Assembly: GCA_026122225.1 (NCBI GenBank)
Contig: JANEZZ010002681.1
Coordinates: 310,001-374,000 of the forward strand
Reading direction: 5' to 3'
Origin: Heloderma charlesbogerti
Taxonomy: Eukaryota; Chordata; Lepidosauria; Squamata; Helodermatidae
Length of the DNA stretch: 64,000 bases
Under the pieces are notes generated by a model. That model worked only from the letters and a program-made list of their open reading frames with translations. It was not told the origin of the DNA and searched no databases. A program made the translations under genes and the position numbers. Below are positions 42,619-52,846 of this stretch, piece after piece (position 1 is the stretch's first letter; each line of letters begins with the position of its first letter).

Positions 42619-43029
42619 TGGCGGCTAGAACGGGCAAAACTGGAAAGGGAGTAGGGGTGGTGTGCACACAGAGGCACCTTATGGTGACAGGTGACACCTG
42701 AGGGCCCCCCGAACAGGTTGTGAGGCTCGGCAGGGGGATAAGGGTTGCCTGGGAGACCAACCCTACTCACTCACTCAGGTGTTGTGCGGCACCGGGTTGG
42801 GGGTGACACCGGAAGGTCTACCTCCCCCATAAGGGGCAGTCCGGAGGGATGGCGAGATCACCGCCACCCCTCAGGCTGGATGTGTTTTCGCCCATGAAGT
42901 GTCAGCTAGCTGCTGACACAGTTAGATGCCCGTCCTAGTTACCCCTTTGCAAATATTTCAATAAAATGTGGCCCAATTTTCAATCCAAGCTTGTTGTCTG
43001 CGTCTTCTTTAACCCATCTCCGCTTGCAA
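42619..43029 (+). repeat. Ngaro split direct repeat B2
   Basis: TGGCGGCTAGAACGGGCAAA through CCATCTCCGCTTGCAA, ending the element. About 190 bp of spacer (42432-42618) separates it from A2 and includes the hairpin CACAGTC...GACTGTG near 42510-42535. Confidence 0.9.
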
Positions 43030-43252
43030 TTGCGGAGCCGGCTGGCCAGGATTCAGGGGGGGAGGGACAGAGCACCTCCCCCCCGGCCAGAATTTTGGGG
43101 GGGAGGGATGGAGCGCCCCTCTGGCCAGAATTTTTTGGGGGAGGGATGGAGCGCCTCCCCCCCGGCCAGAATTTCAGGAGGAGGGATGGAGCGCCTCCCC
43201 CCCACCGCGAATGTCACCCTTCGAAAAGGTAAGTGGCTTTCGTACATCCCTA
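43030..43252 (-). mobile_element. Type-A hAT end fragment right of the Ngaro insertion
   Basis: Repeated GGCCAGAATTT and GGAGGGA blocks, then AAAAGGTAAGTGGCTTTCGT and the terminus GTACATCCCTA. This is the TACGAAAG end of a type-A element in reverse. With 35842-35913 it forms one interrupted, partly deleted element. Confidence 0.8.
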
Positions 43253-44524
43253 AAAAAACTGACATGATCCCCACCCCCTGAACTAAAGTGTGGATTAGAA
43301 CTTAGGTACCCACAAGCTTTCACACTTCCCAGATGTCTGAATGCAGTTCTCCACTCAAAACAGTACCAAAACATGTTTTTGAATGTTTATTTGGAGAGAA
43401 AATACATTTGCGGCACACTCCTCTGAATGTTTAGACACAAAAAAAGTCCTACAGCTCCCAGCACTCACCAACCATCATGGCATGGGTGGCTGAGGAATGC
43501 TGGGAACTGAAGGACATTTTCTGTATAAACATGCATAGGTTTGCACCCTTAGAAATACATATTTTAAATCTTTACACTATATTTTAATGTTTTACACTGG
43601 TGGTGTTTTTTTTAATTTTTAATTAATTTTTTGCACTGTATTTTTAAAGATTTAACATTTTTATATCATGTTTTACTGTGCTGTATTGTAATATTTCAGT
43701 TGTTGTGAACTGCCCAGAGAGCTTGGGTTATTGGGGCGGGGGGTATAGAATGTTCATGTAGATTAAAAAAATAATAATAATACAGATTAATACAGAAAAT
43801 AGGACAGAATGGATAAATGGGTGAACTCAAGCAAAACTGATGAGAAACAAACTGATTCACCCATCGCTAAAAGGGAGAGGATTCATGCTGACATTCCTAG
43901 ACATTAGAAAATCATCCAAAATCTGTATTGTCCTTCTAGGAAAAGCCTGACTAAGCCTTGTCCTAGGTTCTGCACTGGGAAAAAAGACAGAATATCTTAT
44001 ATGCTTATGTGGTATATTGTCATTTTTAGCATCCTAAATTCATAGGATCCTATCTTAGCAGGCTGTTGGCCTATTGATCACCTTACATCCCAGGTAAGTT
44101 TTCCCAAAGATGAACAACCAAGTCTATTATTAAGTTGTCTTCAGTTGGAGGTAGTGAAAGCTGTGTTCACTGAATTTTGTGTTGTGTTTTTCATGAAGAA
44201 GAAAGCAGAGAGGGGCTTTTACTTCTTAAGCAGGAGCTACTGCTTCTTGCTATGGACCTCCAGTAAACATGTCAGGTAGCCTGCATCAACCTGGCAGGCA
44301 CCGTCCAGATGTGCCCTCCCTGCCAGGAGTTATAGATCAACACATCTGAAAGGCATCAGATTGGGGAAGGCTGATATAAGCTATAAATCACCTGTATTTT
44401 ATGTCATCTAGTATTACATTAGAAATAACATTCTGTTTGTATATATATATATATATATTTGACTTCTATTTATATTCTTCATGTATGTTAAGTAATAAAA
44501 TTAACCAGTTAATTAAGCAATTTT
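43253..44524. other. Intergenic sequence with a MITE copy and a LINE-like tail
   Basis: 43420-43553 is a second copy of the AGGGTGCAAT/ATTGCACCCT MITE (GTCCTACAGCTCCCAGCA, GCATAGGTTTGCACCC). 43690-43745 (TGTGAACTGCCCAGAGAGCT) is a LINE-like tail. An AT run lies near 44440. The remainder is unrecognised. Confidence 0.5.
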
Positions 44525-44532
44525 GGGTGTTA

Positions 44533-44941
44533 TAGGGATGTACAGACTATGTAAAATCCGTTCCGTCTGTGTTTCGTGGATTGTCAAGCACCTTTCATTC
44601 CATCGTCCGCCCACAGACAGATGAGAATATTTGTTTTTCATCATGTGGAAAAATATGCCCCAAATTACATAAATATTTCATAAGTATTTACATAACTGAC
44701 CTCAGTACGTAATGTTTAGTGTAATGTCCCCCATTCCATTGAACATTTCCTCAACAGAAACGTATGTATTTTTCTACATATTTATATGTGTACATTTCGG
44801 GAAAGTAAAAAAAAAAAAATCATCCCAAAGTCCACAGACTCTGCACAACCTGAGCGGGGTGCTCCGTAGTAGATTCTGCAGGTTGGATTCTTTGAAATCT
44901 GAGCTCATTTTAATCTGTCTTGAATTTCTCCAGTATCCCTA
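44533..44941. mobile_element. Putative hAT-like element, same family as the outer element at 59045
   Basis: TAGGGATGTACAGACTATGT, then CAAGCACCTTTCATTCC, parallels 59045-59110; the right end AATTTCTCCAGTATCCCTA parallels 60390-60409. The flanking octamers GGGTGTTA and CTGCCAAT do not match, so one side has been rearranged. Confidence 0.5.
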
Positions 44942-46922
44942 CTGCCAATGGCTTAACTACGGACTATTCAAAATCCCCAAGAAAATATTGGAGAATTTCT
45001 CATCCCCCTGGAGCAATTTGGTGAAATTTTGAGAGGCCATTTGTGCACAGCCCATATTAAAAACAACAAGCCCAGACACAGTCACCTCAGTTTTCATAAA
45101 AAGCTCAGTGAAAATGAATGCTCTTTATCTTTACCATAAAGAGGAAAGAGAGAAGGCCACATACAACCTCTGGGGGAGTGAATTTCAAAGCCTATGTGTG
45201 TCCTTAGTGAAGACAACTCTTGGCCACCTCTTGATCATGAAATGTTCCATAGTTTTGCTGCTCCCACATACAATAAAGGCCAAACTAGACATGACTTTGA
45301 TCATGTAGTGTAGCGTTATGTAACTTTTGTTTGTTTGTTTGTTAGCCGGCATCTGTGGGATGAGCTGGATCAGGATCAGGCTGCAAGGGGAAGGGGACTT
45401 TGGCCCCTTGCTATTATCATGGACCCAGTCAGAATCATCATCCATGCCTATTCACAATGGGAGGAAAGCTTCTATTGACCATGGTGAGGACAAAGGGTTA
45501 GATTTCGCTTCCTCCAATGCCATGGTCCCAATCTGTCTTGCCACCTCCCTGACCAGCTATTTGTTAAACAAAAATCAGCTATACATCACCAAAGTACATG
45601 ATAGAAGTCACCTTTCGTTGGGCCCTGGCCATACTGAAGGAGTGGCAATGCTTTACTTTGCCTAAGCGAACAAAATACACTTTGGCCAGCACTGATACTT
45701 CACATGTGCCCATTCCTGCCCACTTTTAACCATGTATTTCCTTTCTCAGGGAATTATTAATAAAAAGGTTTTCTTGATAACTGCTAGAGATGCATTAGAT
45801 ATGGGGGCATTCTCCTACCTCCATGTGGGGGTTGAATTAATGGCTATTAATTCAACCTCTAAGGGCTATTGAAATCTATTTGCAGGTCTTGCTGTGGTTA
45901 ATTTTGTTACAAATTTGCTACAAATGGACTTTTGTTGAAAAAGAAGGAAAAAAGAAAGGATTGCGGATTAAGAATGTACACCATAGAGTTTGAAGTGGCT
46001 GCATACATCTGTTCCAGCATATGTTTCAAGCAGTAGGGTAAGGTTCATGGTTGTGTACATGTGATGAAATACATGTGTGCAGTATTTTATTGGCATGCAC
46101 TCTTAATCCACAACACATGGAAGTCAGTGGGGGCAATCTTGGGAATACAAAAAACATGTATATGAACTAAATCACAGAATGGATACTTCACTCAAGATAA
46201 CTAAATTGCGGTCTTCTCATAAATATTGTACCCATATTGGAAGGAAGATACCCTCAAGTCACACTCACATCAGGAGGAACATACTCTCAAGTGACTGTCC
46301 CTAGAACCAACAGGCAAATTTCTCTGTTGGCTATGACCTTGGTTTAATCATCATCGTAATTATTGTCATCTGGGAACTGTAGGACTTTTTTTTCCCCCCT
46401 GTCAAAACATGCATAGGATTGCACCTTTACTTTCTTAAAGGCCATGGAAGATAATACACAATGATATACAAGGTTTTGCCATAAAATGGATGCTAAAGAG
46501 CCAAAGACAGTCATGGCTGACACAGACATATTGCTATGCTTACAAACTGTGCTATTTTTTTTTTATCTTTAGGTGTATGCTGAAAGCATCGTAGTGATAT
46601 ATCTAGAAAGCATAGCCCATGAACTAACCCTCCAAATCAGTCCTGGTTAGATGTTTTCTGTACAGTATATGAACCAGAAGAATTCTACACATACACAAAG
46701 GCCTGCAGCTTGTTTTTTTCACTCCCCATTCCCACACTGCCCCTCTACAAATGTTGGGGTTTCTGTGATTGCTACACGAATGAACATACCTTAACTTAGG
46801 ATTTCATATTCCCCATCCATATATAACCATCCTATCAAAATGACTTTTTCTGTAGCACAGAGATTTAATGTCAGCAGCACAAAATCAGGAAGAATAACAC
46901 ATACAAACCTTCTGAAAGCTGA
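44942..46922. other. Intergenic sequence, mostly unrecognised
   Basis: 44975-45047 (GGAGAATTTCTCATCCCC ... GAGAGGCCATTTGTGCACAG) is an end fragment of the family at 23566-24324. 46365-46428 is a half copy of the AGGGTGCAAT MITE. A 112-codon frame at 45327-45665 (+) shows no recognisable domain. Nothing else could be named. Confidence 0.45.
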
Positions 46923-46930
46923 TGATGACC

Positions 46931-47533
46931 TAGGGATGTCAGAGGATTTCGCCACGGATCTCAGTGATTTCACCCCCGAAATTTGTGGTGGAATGAAGCC
47001 CCCCCACCCCATGAAAGGCACGCAAAACGGAGCACTTACCTGGTGCCATTTGCACTGTTTTGCGAATGGCAGCCACATCTGCAGCCGCCATTCGCTTCCT
47101 CATTTTTGCCATGATAGGCTATGTAAATACTTAGGTAGCCTATCACGGCTAACACAGGGACACCATTTGCATCCCTGCGGAGGCCGTGATAGGCTACGTA
47201 AATATTTACGTAGCCTATCACGGCGAAAGACAGGGGCACAAATGGTGGCTGCTACGCCATTTGCGCCCCTGTTTTTTTGCCATGATAGGCTACGTAAATA
47301 TTTACGTAGCCTATCACTGCAAAAAAACAGGAACGCAAATGGCAGCCACTGTAGCCACCGCCATTTGCGTCCGCAGGTTCCGCATGCCTGCAAATGCACC
47401 CGGCTGGCAGCTCCGCAGAGTTGCTGTGGAGTGGAACCAGCCGGGTTAGGATTTTGGGGGGAGGTACGGAGCGCCTCCCCCCCCCACCACAAATCACCCC
47501 TTTGAAAAGGTAAGTGACTTTCGCACATCCCTA
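46931..47533 (-). mobile_element. Non-autonomous hAT, short palindrome-chain type
   Basis: Left end TAGGGATGTCAGAGGATTTC, right end CTTTCGCACATCCCTA. Flanks TGATGACC (46923-46930) and CGATGACC (47534-47541) match at 7/8. The chain alternates GCGAATGGC and CAAATGG palindromes with three GATAGGCTA.GTAAATA units. Donor motifs occur at both ends (CTTACC at 47036; GGTAAGT at 47509). Confidence 0.92.
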
Positions 47534-47541
47534 CGATGACC

Positions 47542-48303
47542 ACAGTTTAGGTCTCTAATTTAAATGGAATATGTTTATTCAGATGGTTTGTGTTTGCTGC
47601 TCTTCAGATATACTACAACAGTGCAAAGCAACTTAAGCTTCTATGTTCATTAAGAACAGCTGGCATTGTTAGATTTGAAAAGGGGCAAATGGGCAGTTTA
47701 GTGCTCTCCAGACAGCGTGCCTTGTTAGCTCTGGTTAGCGTTTCATTATCTTCCCACCGCTGCACAGCAGAATGTCATGTAGCCTCACGGCTGAGGAGCC
47801 ATTTTTGTATTCATTCTGCAGCAAAGCAACACCAAAAGCAACAGAGAGGAGATAATGTGCCAGGGAGCACTAATGAGGTGCTTTGCTCAGAGAGGAGCAC
47901 AATTCCTATCCCCTTCTCTCATCCTGTCCTTTAAGGGCATTCACACTCCCGCAATTAGGGTCTCACAATCCACACCAGCACATGAAGTTTCGTTTTAGGT
48001 GATAAAAAAAAATAAAAAAAAATCACCTCCCTAGTGATGTTCCAAAAGCACCATGAAAAGTTCATCTGGGTGCAGCTGGTCCAACTTGGATAGCTTTGAG
48101 ATGGGATTAGGCAATTCCTGGATGATAAGGACACCAGCTACTAGTCATGATGGCTATTTATTTTGTCCAATATCGGAGACAATATGGCTTTCAATACCAG
48201 TACCTGGGAGACACGACAGACAGGGCACTATTGTTCTCACGTCTTGCTTGTAGGCTTCCAATAGGCATCTGATTAGGCCTTGTGGGAAGAGAACTGCTGA
48301 ACT
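47542..48303. other. Intergenic sequence, nothing recognised
   Basis: No transposon ends, no domain-bearing frame. A-rich run near 48003-48020. Confidence 0.4.
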
Positions 48304-48311
48304 AGATAGGC

Positions 48312-48440
48312 CAGGGGTGGACAACTTGTGGCCCTCCAGATGTTTGGGCCTAGAAACCCCATCACTCTTCACCATTGTCTATAGAACTGACAGGAGTTGT
48401 AGGCCAAAACTTCTGGAAGGATACAAGTTGCCCACCCCTG
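48312..48440. mobile_element. Short hAT MITE (CAGGGGTGGACAAC...GTTGCCCACCCCTG)
   Basis: It is an imperfect palindrome of 129 bp, with GGCCCTCCAGATGTTT near the left and AACTTCTGGAAGG near the right. Flanks AGATAGGC (48304-48311) and AGGTAGGT (48441-48448) match at 6/8. The ends fit the hAT consensus CAGGGGTG. Confidence 0.8.
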
Positions 48441-48448
48441 AGGTAGGT

Positions 48449-50021
48449 CCTTCATCTAATCCAGCATGGCTCTTCTTATGCTCTTAAATTCCTAACCATA
48501 ACAGCTACCATCAATTTTACTTTATGGTTTATCCTAGTGCTTTTATTTTAATTTCAAAGGCAGATTGTGGATCACATGTATGATGCGGAGATGTGCAAAT
48601 TCATAACTATTACAGCACAGGAGAAAATTACAGTTTCCTGTTAAGACTAGTACAGTTGATTTCTATTAAAGGAAACGTGCATTCCCTGAAGGAAATGTCA
48701 GGCTTTGGTTGGATGCCGTTCTAGCCAAGGGACATAAATAGATGTTTCCTCAAACCAAAGATGTTGCCGTAATAACTGCATGTGACTGTGTAATTTCCTC
48801 TTTTCTTCTAAAGTGGGGTAGTCATAATCTTTTTGAGAAGAGGAAGAGGAAAAATAAATGATACACACCAACATAGCTTTCTGAAGTGGTTAGAGAATAT
48901 TTCTTTGGAGGTTGTTTAGAAGGGGATAATGAATAGCTTAAGATGTGGGGGACTTTCCAGGGGAGATTGAGATAACTGTAGGTTTCAAAGTATGTTTTTT
49001 TGAAACCATATTACAGTATTTCATGAGCATTTAACATTATGTGTTGTCCCAGTCATGGCTTGGACTGCGCTAGCACTCAGGATTTTCTAGGATTTTGTCC
49101 CAGAATATGTGAAGTGGACTATATAATTCATTTACAGGATCATTTACTTGTGCTAAACTGAGCTGGGGCAGGGCCCGAGTTACATGAATATATCAGGCCC
49201 CACACTAAAAACAAATAAATAAATAAATAAATAATCCAGGCATATGTTTAATACATTCCTCACTGTAAAAATTCTTTACAAAGCAAATTACAGCCTATTT
49301 TAAGAGACAAAATAAATAATTAAACTATTAAAACAATGAACAGTATTCCATATATTCATCCTTCAATAACAAATAAGATTGCAGCAGCAGATAAAAGCAC
49401 AGTAAAAAGCACAGTACACTTAAATTCACTAAATGCAGTCTAGAATGAGTGAATCTTTAAAATTTCCCTAAAGGCTAGCAAAACGGGAGCTGTAGGCACA
49501 TGCTGGGGGATGATTCTGCAACAGACAGCCCCCCAGCAAGTGGGTATTTCTTAATACTCACTTAAAATGGGTATTTCCATACACATTAGCATTATTTTGT
49601 TTATTTATTTAAAAGATTAATTAATTGATAATAATAATTTATTTATTTAAAATAACTATTTAAATATTTATTTATTTATTTAAAATATCAATTTGAAATA
49701 TTTATTTATTTATTTATTTTAAATATTTCTAGGCCACTTTTCAGGGCAGGTTCTCCCAAGGCAACTTACAACATTATTATTCTAAATAACAATATCAACA
49801 ACAACAACCCTGTCCCTGATACAATAATGAGGCAGTCAAACTTCCATAAAACAACAGAACACCAGCAATAAAACATTACCACAAAACCCTGCAGCATAAC
49901 TACAGCTGCAGAGCAGAACAGTTTAGTAAAACATACTCAGGGGAAGGGATATGTAGAAGCACAGAGCAAAATCACTATTCCCGTATTATGTGCATAAATA
50001 GGTATCTGTGTTGAAAGGCCA
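48449..50021. other. Intergenic sequence with simple repeats and a LINE-like tail
   Basis: An AAAT run at 49208-49233; ATTT-rich text 49600-49730; then TTCTAGGCCACTTTTCAGGG (49726-49770), an inverted LINE-like tail. No gene. Confidence 0.45.
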
Positions 50022-50029
50022 GTGGGGCT

Positions 50030-50504
50030 TAGGGATGTCACAAGAGTCTGCGGGTGGGGCGGGGCCATGGGGATCCAATGGACTCCCCCTCACCCACCCA
50101 CCCAGGCCTTGCTTGCTGAAGCACGGGGTGCTCAAGGATCTGCTCGATGAGCGCCCTGCAGCTTCCTCATCCTCCTGGCATGCCACCATTGTGCACAACA
50201 TATAGCGGCTCAGAAGCTTCCAGGCAGGTAATGTTGCATACTTGGCGGCTGTAAAGGGCCCATTTATGCAACATTAGAGGCCCTTTATAGCCACCAAGCA
50301 CGCAACACTGCCTACCAGGAAGTTCCTGAGCTGCCATTGTTGTGCTCAGGGGCGACTCACTAGGAGCATGGGTGGACCTGTGGCTTCGTAAGGTGCTCAG
50401 CGGGTCATGATAAAGCTCGTGTGGTGCTACAAGCAGGAGTGCGTGATGTGAGCAGCTCGTGAGTGCCATATGAAGCCGGGTGCGGGTGAGTCCATCCATC
50501 CCTA
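50030..50504. mobile_element. hAT-like non-autonomous element of another family
   Basis: Ends TAGGGATGTCACAAGAG and GAGTCCATCCATCCCTA. Flanks GTGGGGCT (50022-50029) and GTGGGGTT (50505-50512) match at 7/8. The middle holds an inverted repeat: TTGCATACTTGGCGGCTGTAAAGGGCC-like text near 50232 against GGCCCTTTATAGCCACCAAG near 50270, giving a hairpin. No coding potential. Confidence 0.75.
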
Positions 50505-50570
50505 GTGGGGTTACAAGTTCAGCCCTGTCCCCAGAGTCGAGCCATCTCTTCTGAGTCTGCCATCACTGTA

Positions 50571-50604
50571 GGATAACATGTCAGTTAGGACTGACATGTT
50601 ATCC
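50571..50604. repeat. Perfect 15-bp hairpin
   Basis: GGATAACATGTCAGT and ACTGACATGTTATCC flank the loop TAGG. A third related word, ACATGTCAGTCCTAAC, follows at once. Function unknown. Confidence 0.85.
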
Positions 50605-50639
50605 ACATGTCAGTCCTAACCAGATGAACATAGCAGCAC

Positions 50640-51271
50640 ATCTTGTATGTTTCAAAGCTGAGTCATGGGACACAAGTGGAAATCAGAAACCAGGAGCCAA
50701 GTGTCAGGGTGGACACTGAGCCCATAGAATCCCAGAGTACTTCTGATTCTGAGGAAGAGCAGTCGCTCCTGGGAGAGGAGCGTGCTCCTTTTTCCCAGAG
50801 CCAACAGCTGATGGAGATTCCTCCCACCAGCATTCCTAGCTTAGATAGCAGTCCTGGGAGTAACAGAGCGCGGGAAGCAGACTTGATGGATGCGTGACGC
50901 TGATGCAGAGAGCGGTGCCAAATGAAGGGTGCAGAAAGGAGGCGTAGTGCCCGGTTGGTGCTCAAACAACGGCTGCACCCAGAAGATCCAAGGGAAAAGG
51001 GGAGGGACTCTCCCTAGTCCTTAAGTTCAGGGGTCTGCCAGTAATTCCCTTTCAAACGGGACCAACTGTTCCAACTTAGGGCATAGGTACTCTGCTGCTC
51101 ATATCTAGTTGCTAACGGTAGAGTTGTTAAGTTGTAAAAGAGGAATAAAGCTTTGAAAAGAATCCCTTTGTCTGTGTCTGGACTTGGCTACTGGATTAGA
51201 CTGAGAAAGGCCTCCAAGGAGCCCTTGACACCAAGGTGAAGGGTTGGAGCCAGAGAACAAGCCGAGTGTCA
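50640..51271 (+). other. Unclassified repeat-like sequence, possible LTR
   Basis: It has TGTCAGGGTGGACACTGAG at 50702, a short acidic frame (50643-50897; SDSEEEQSLLGEE) with no known domain, and AGGAATAAAGCTTTGAAAAG followed by TTTGTCTGTGTCTGG (51140-51178), an arrangement common at LTR R-U5 borders. The right boundary was not found, and the hAT at 51280 cuts in. It could equally be a LINE 5' region. No retroviral genes are adjacent. Confidence 0.35.
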
Positions 51272-51279
51272 GAGCCAGG

Positions 51280-52127
51280 TAGGGATGTACAAAAGTCACT
51301 TACCTTTTCGAAGGGTGACATTTGCGGTGGGGGGAGGCGCTCCGTCCCTCCCCCCAAAATTCTGGCTGGCTGGCTCCGCTCCACAGAGATTCTGTGGAGC
51401 TGCCGGCCAGGGGCACCCGCAGCCGGACATCCAGCTGCTGGGCAGCCTGCAGGGACGCAAATGGCGGCTGCTGTAGCTGCTGCCATTTGCGTCCCTGTAT
51501 TTTGCCATGATAGGCTACGTTAGTATTTATGTAGCCTATCACGGCAAACAAAAAAATCCACAGTGGACGCAAATGGCGGCAGCTACGGCGGCTGCCATTT
51601 GCATTCCCTTTTTTTCGTTGTTTTAGCCTATGTAAATATATGTAAGCTATTACGACGGGAAAAAAAGGAATGCAAATAGCACCCACTACACCATTTGTGT
51701 TCCCTTTTTTTCCCGCCATAATAGCCTAAGTAAATATTTATGTAGGCTAAAACGGCAAAAAAAGGGAGCGCAAATGGCGGCTGCTGTAGCCACCGCCATT
51801 TGCGTCCACTGTTGTTGTTTTTGCTTGCCGTGATAGTCTACATAAAGACTTACGTAGCCTATCACAGCCTCCGCAGTGACGCAAATGGCATCCCTGCATT
51901 AGCCGTGATAGGCTACGTAATTATTTATGTAGCCTATCACAGCTATGATGAAGTGAATGGCGGCTGCAGACGCGGCCGCCATTCGCAAGTCAGCGCGGAC
52001 GGCAGCAGGTAAGTGCTCCATTTCGTGTGCCTTTCGTGTGGGGGGGCAGGGGTTCGTTCCACCATGGATTTTGGGGGGCCGAATTCAGCCTCACCGAGAT
52101 CCATGGCGGAATTCTCTGACATCCCTA
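51280..52127 (+). mobile_element. Non-autonomous hAT, palindrome-chain type
   Basis: Ends are TAGGGATGTACAAAAG and TTCTCTGACATCCCTA. Flanks GAGCCAGG (51272-51279) and GAGCTAGG (52128-52135) match at 7/8. Left arm: GGAGGGACGG-like blocks and a TCTGTGGAGCTGCCGGCC segment. The chain includes an AAAAAAGG.A.GCAAATAG unit as well as GATAGGCTA and AAATGGCGGC units. Right donor AGGTAAGTG near 52008, left CTTACC at 51299. Confidence 0.93.
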
Positions 52128-52324
52128 GAGCTAGGCAGCCAAGAGTGTAATTGCACAGGCAAAGTTCCAACCTGAACACAAAGCCTTTTATCAGTTGTTG
52201 GGGAGAGCCAATGGTCAGCCATGTTGGTTGAGAACCCTCAGAAGGTTAATCCTAGTGACTCTCATGGGGTAGCTTTGCACAGAGCTGGTTTCAGCCCTAG
52301 CAGCTCCAGTCACTAAATTTACAA

Positions 52325-52838
52325 CAGGGGTGGAGAGCCTCTTTCAACCAGAGGGACAAATTCATTTTCAGAGAAGCTTTTGGGAACCACAGTCCAATGG
52401 TGAACAAGGCTGAAGGCAAAGGGGGCAGGGCAAAAGTGGGGGGGATACCAGCATATTTTAGCTTTTACTGCCAGTAATTAAGCCTTAGGAGAGACATTTT
52501 AACTTTTTAGAATGGGTAAAAAATGGCACCAAAGCTGGGAAGCCACCAAAAGGCTGGATGTGCCTGATCTCATCTGATCTCGGGAGCTAAGCAGGGTCAG
52601 CCCTGGTTAGTACTTCTATGGGAGACCACCTGGGAATCAGGCTTCCTGCACTGAGCAGGGGGGGTTAACTTGATGGCCTTGTAGGCCCCTTCCAACCCTA
52701 TGAATCTATGATTCTATGAATGCTGGGAAATGATTGGTGGTTGGGGGTAGGAAGTTGGTTCAGGGGAAAAGGTGTGGCCAACTGGGGACTCCCTGGAGGG
52801 CCAGATTTCATCCCCGAGCCTGATGTTTTCCACCCCTG
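52325..52838. mobile_element. hAT MITE (CAGGGGTGGAGAGCC...TTTTCCACCCCTG) hosting a 5S SINE
   Basis: Inverted hAT-type ends CAGGGGTG and CACCCCTG. Flanks ATTTACAA and GTTTGCAT match at 5/8, an eroded duplication. The SINE at 52563-52720 lies inside, so the MITE is the older of the two. Confidence 0.65.
52563..52720 (+). mobile_element. 5S rRNA-derived SINE with a CR1-like tail
   Basis: The head CTGATCTCGGGAGCTAAGCA, GGGTCAGCCCTGGTTAGTAC and GGGAGACCACCTGGGAATC follows 5S rRNA through its internal promoter boxes. The tail GGCCTTGTAGGCCCCTTCCA, then CTATGA/ATTCTATGA repeats, is the 3' end typical of CR1-mobilised elements. RNA polymerase III would have transcribed it from the 5S-like boxes. It is 5'-truncated relative to full 5S rRNA. 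Confidence 0.85.
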
Positions 52839-52846
52839 GTTTGCAT

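Larger units (their letters stand above)
35914..43029 (+). mobile_element. Ngaro-type tyrosine-recombinase retrotransposon with split direct repeats
   Basis: The layout is A1 (35914-36093), gag, RT/RNase H, tyrosine recombinase, SGNH hydrolase, B1 (41838-42249), A2 (42251-42431), spacer, B2 (42619-43029). The A1...B1-A2...B2 split direct repeats plus recombinase and YLDD-type RT define the DIRS order. Split direct repeats together with a downstream SGNH hydrolase point to the Ngaro or PAT branch rather than DIRS1, which has inverted repeats and a methyltransferase-like domain. There is no obvious target duplication, as expected for recombinase integration. It sits inside a hAT palindrome unit. 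Several lesions suggest this copy is not autonomous. Confidence 0.9.

Noticed and set aside
35914..43029. DIRS1-type element with inverted terminal repeats
   Set aside because: The terminal repeats are direct and split (A1...B1-A2...B2), and the third accessory frame is SGNH-hydrolase-like rather than methyltransferase-like.
44533..44941. Clean hAT insertion at 44533
   Set aside because: Kept as a putative element only: the flanking octamers (GGGTGTTA and CTGCCAAT) do not match.
45327..45665. 112-codon frame as a host gene
   Set aside because: No recognisable domain, no splice structure or similarity I could identify. Length is compatible with chance.
52563..52720. Genuine 5S rRNA gene
   Set aside because: The start of 5S is missing, the middle diverges, there is no terminator run of T, and a CR1-type tail is fused.
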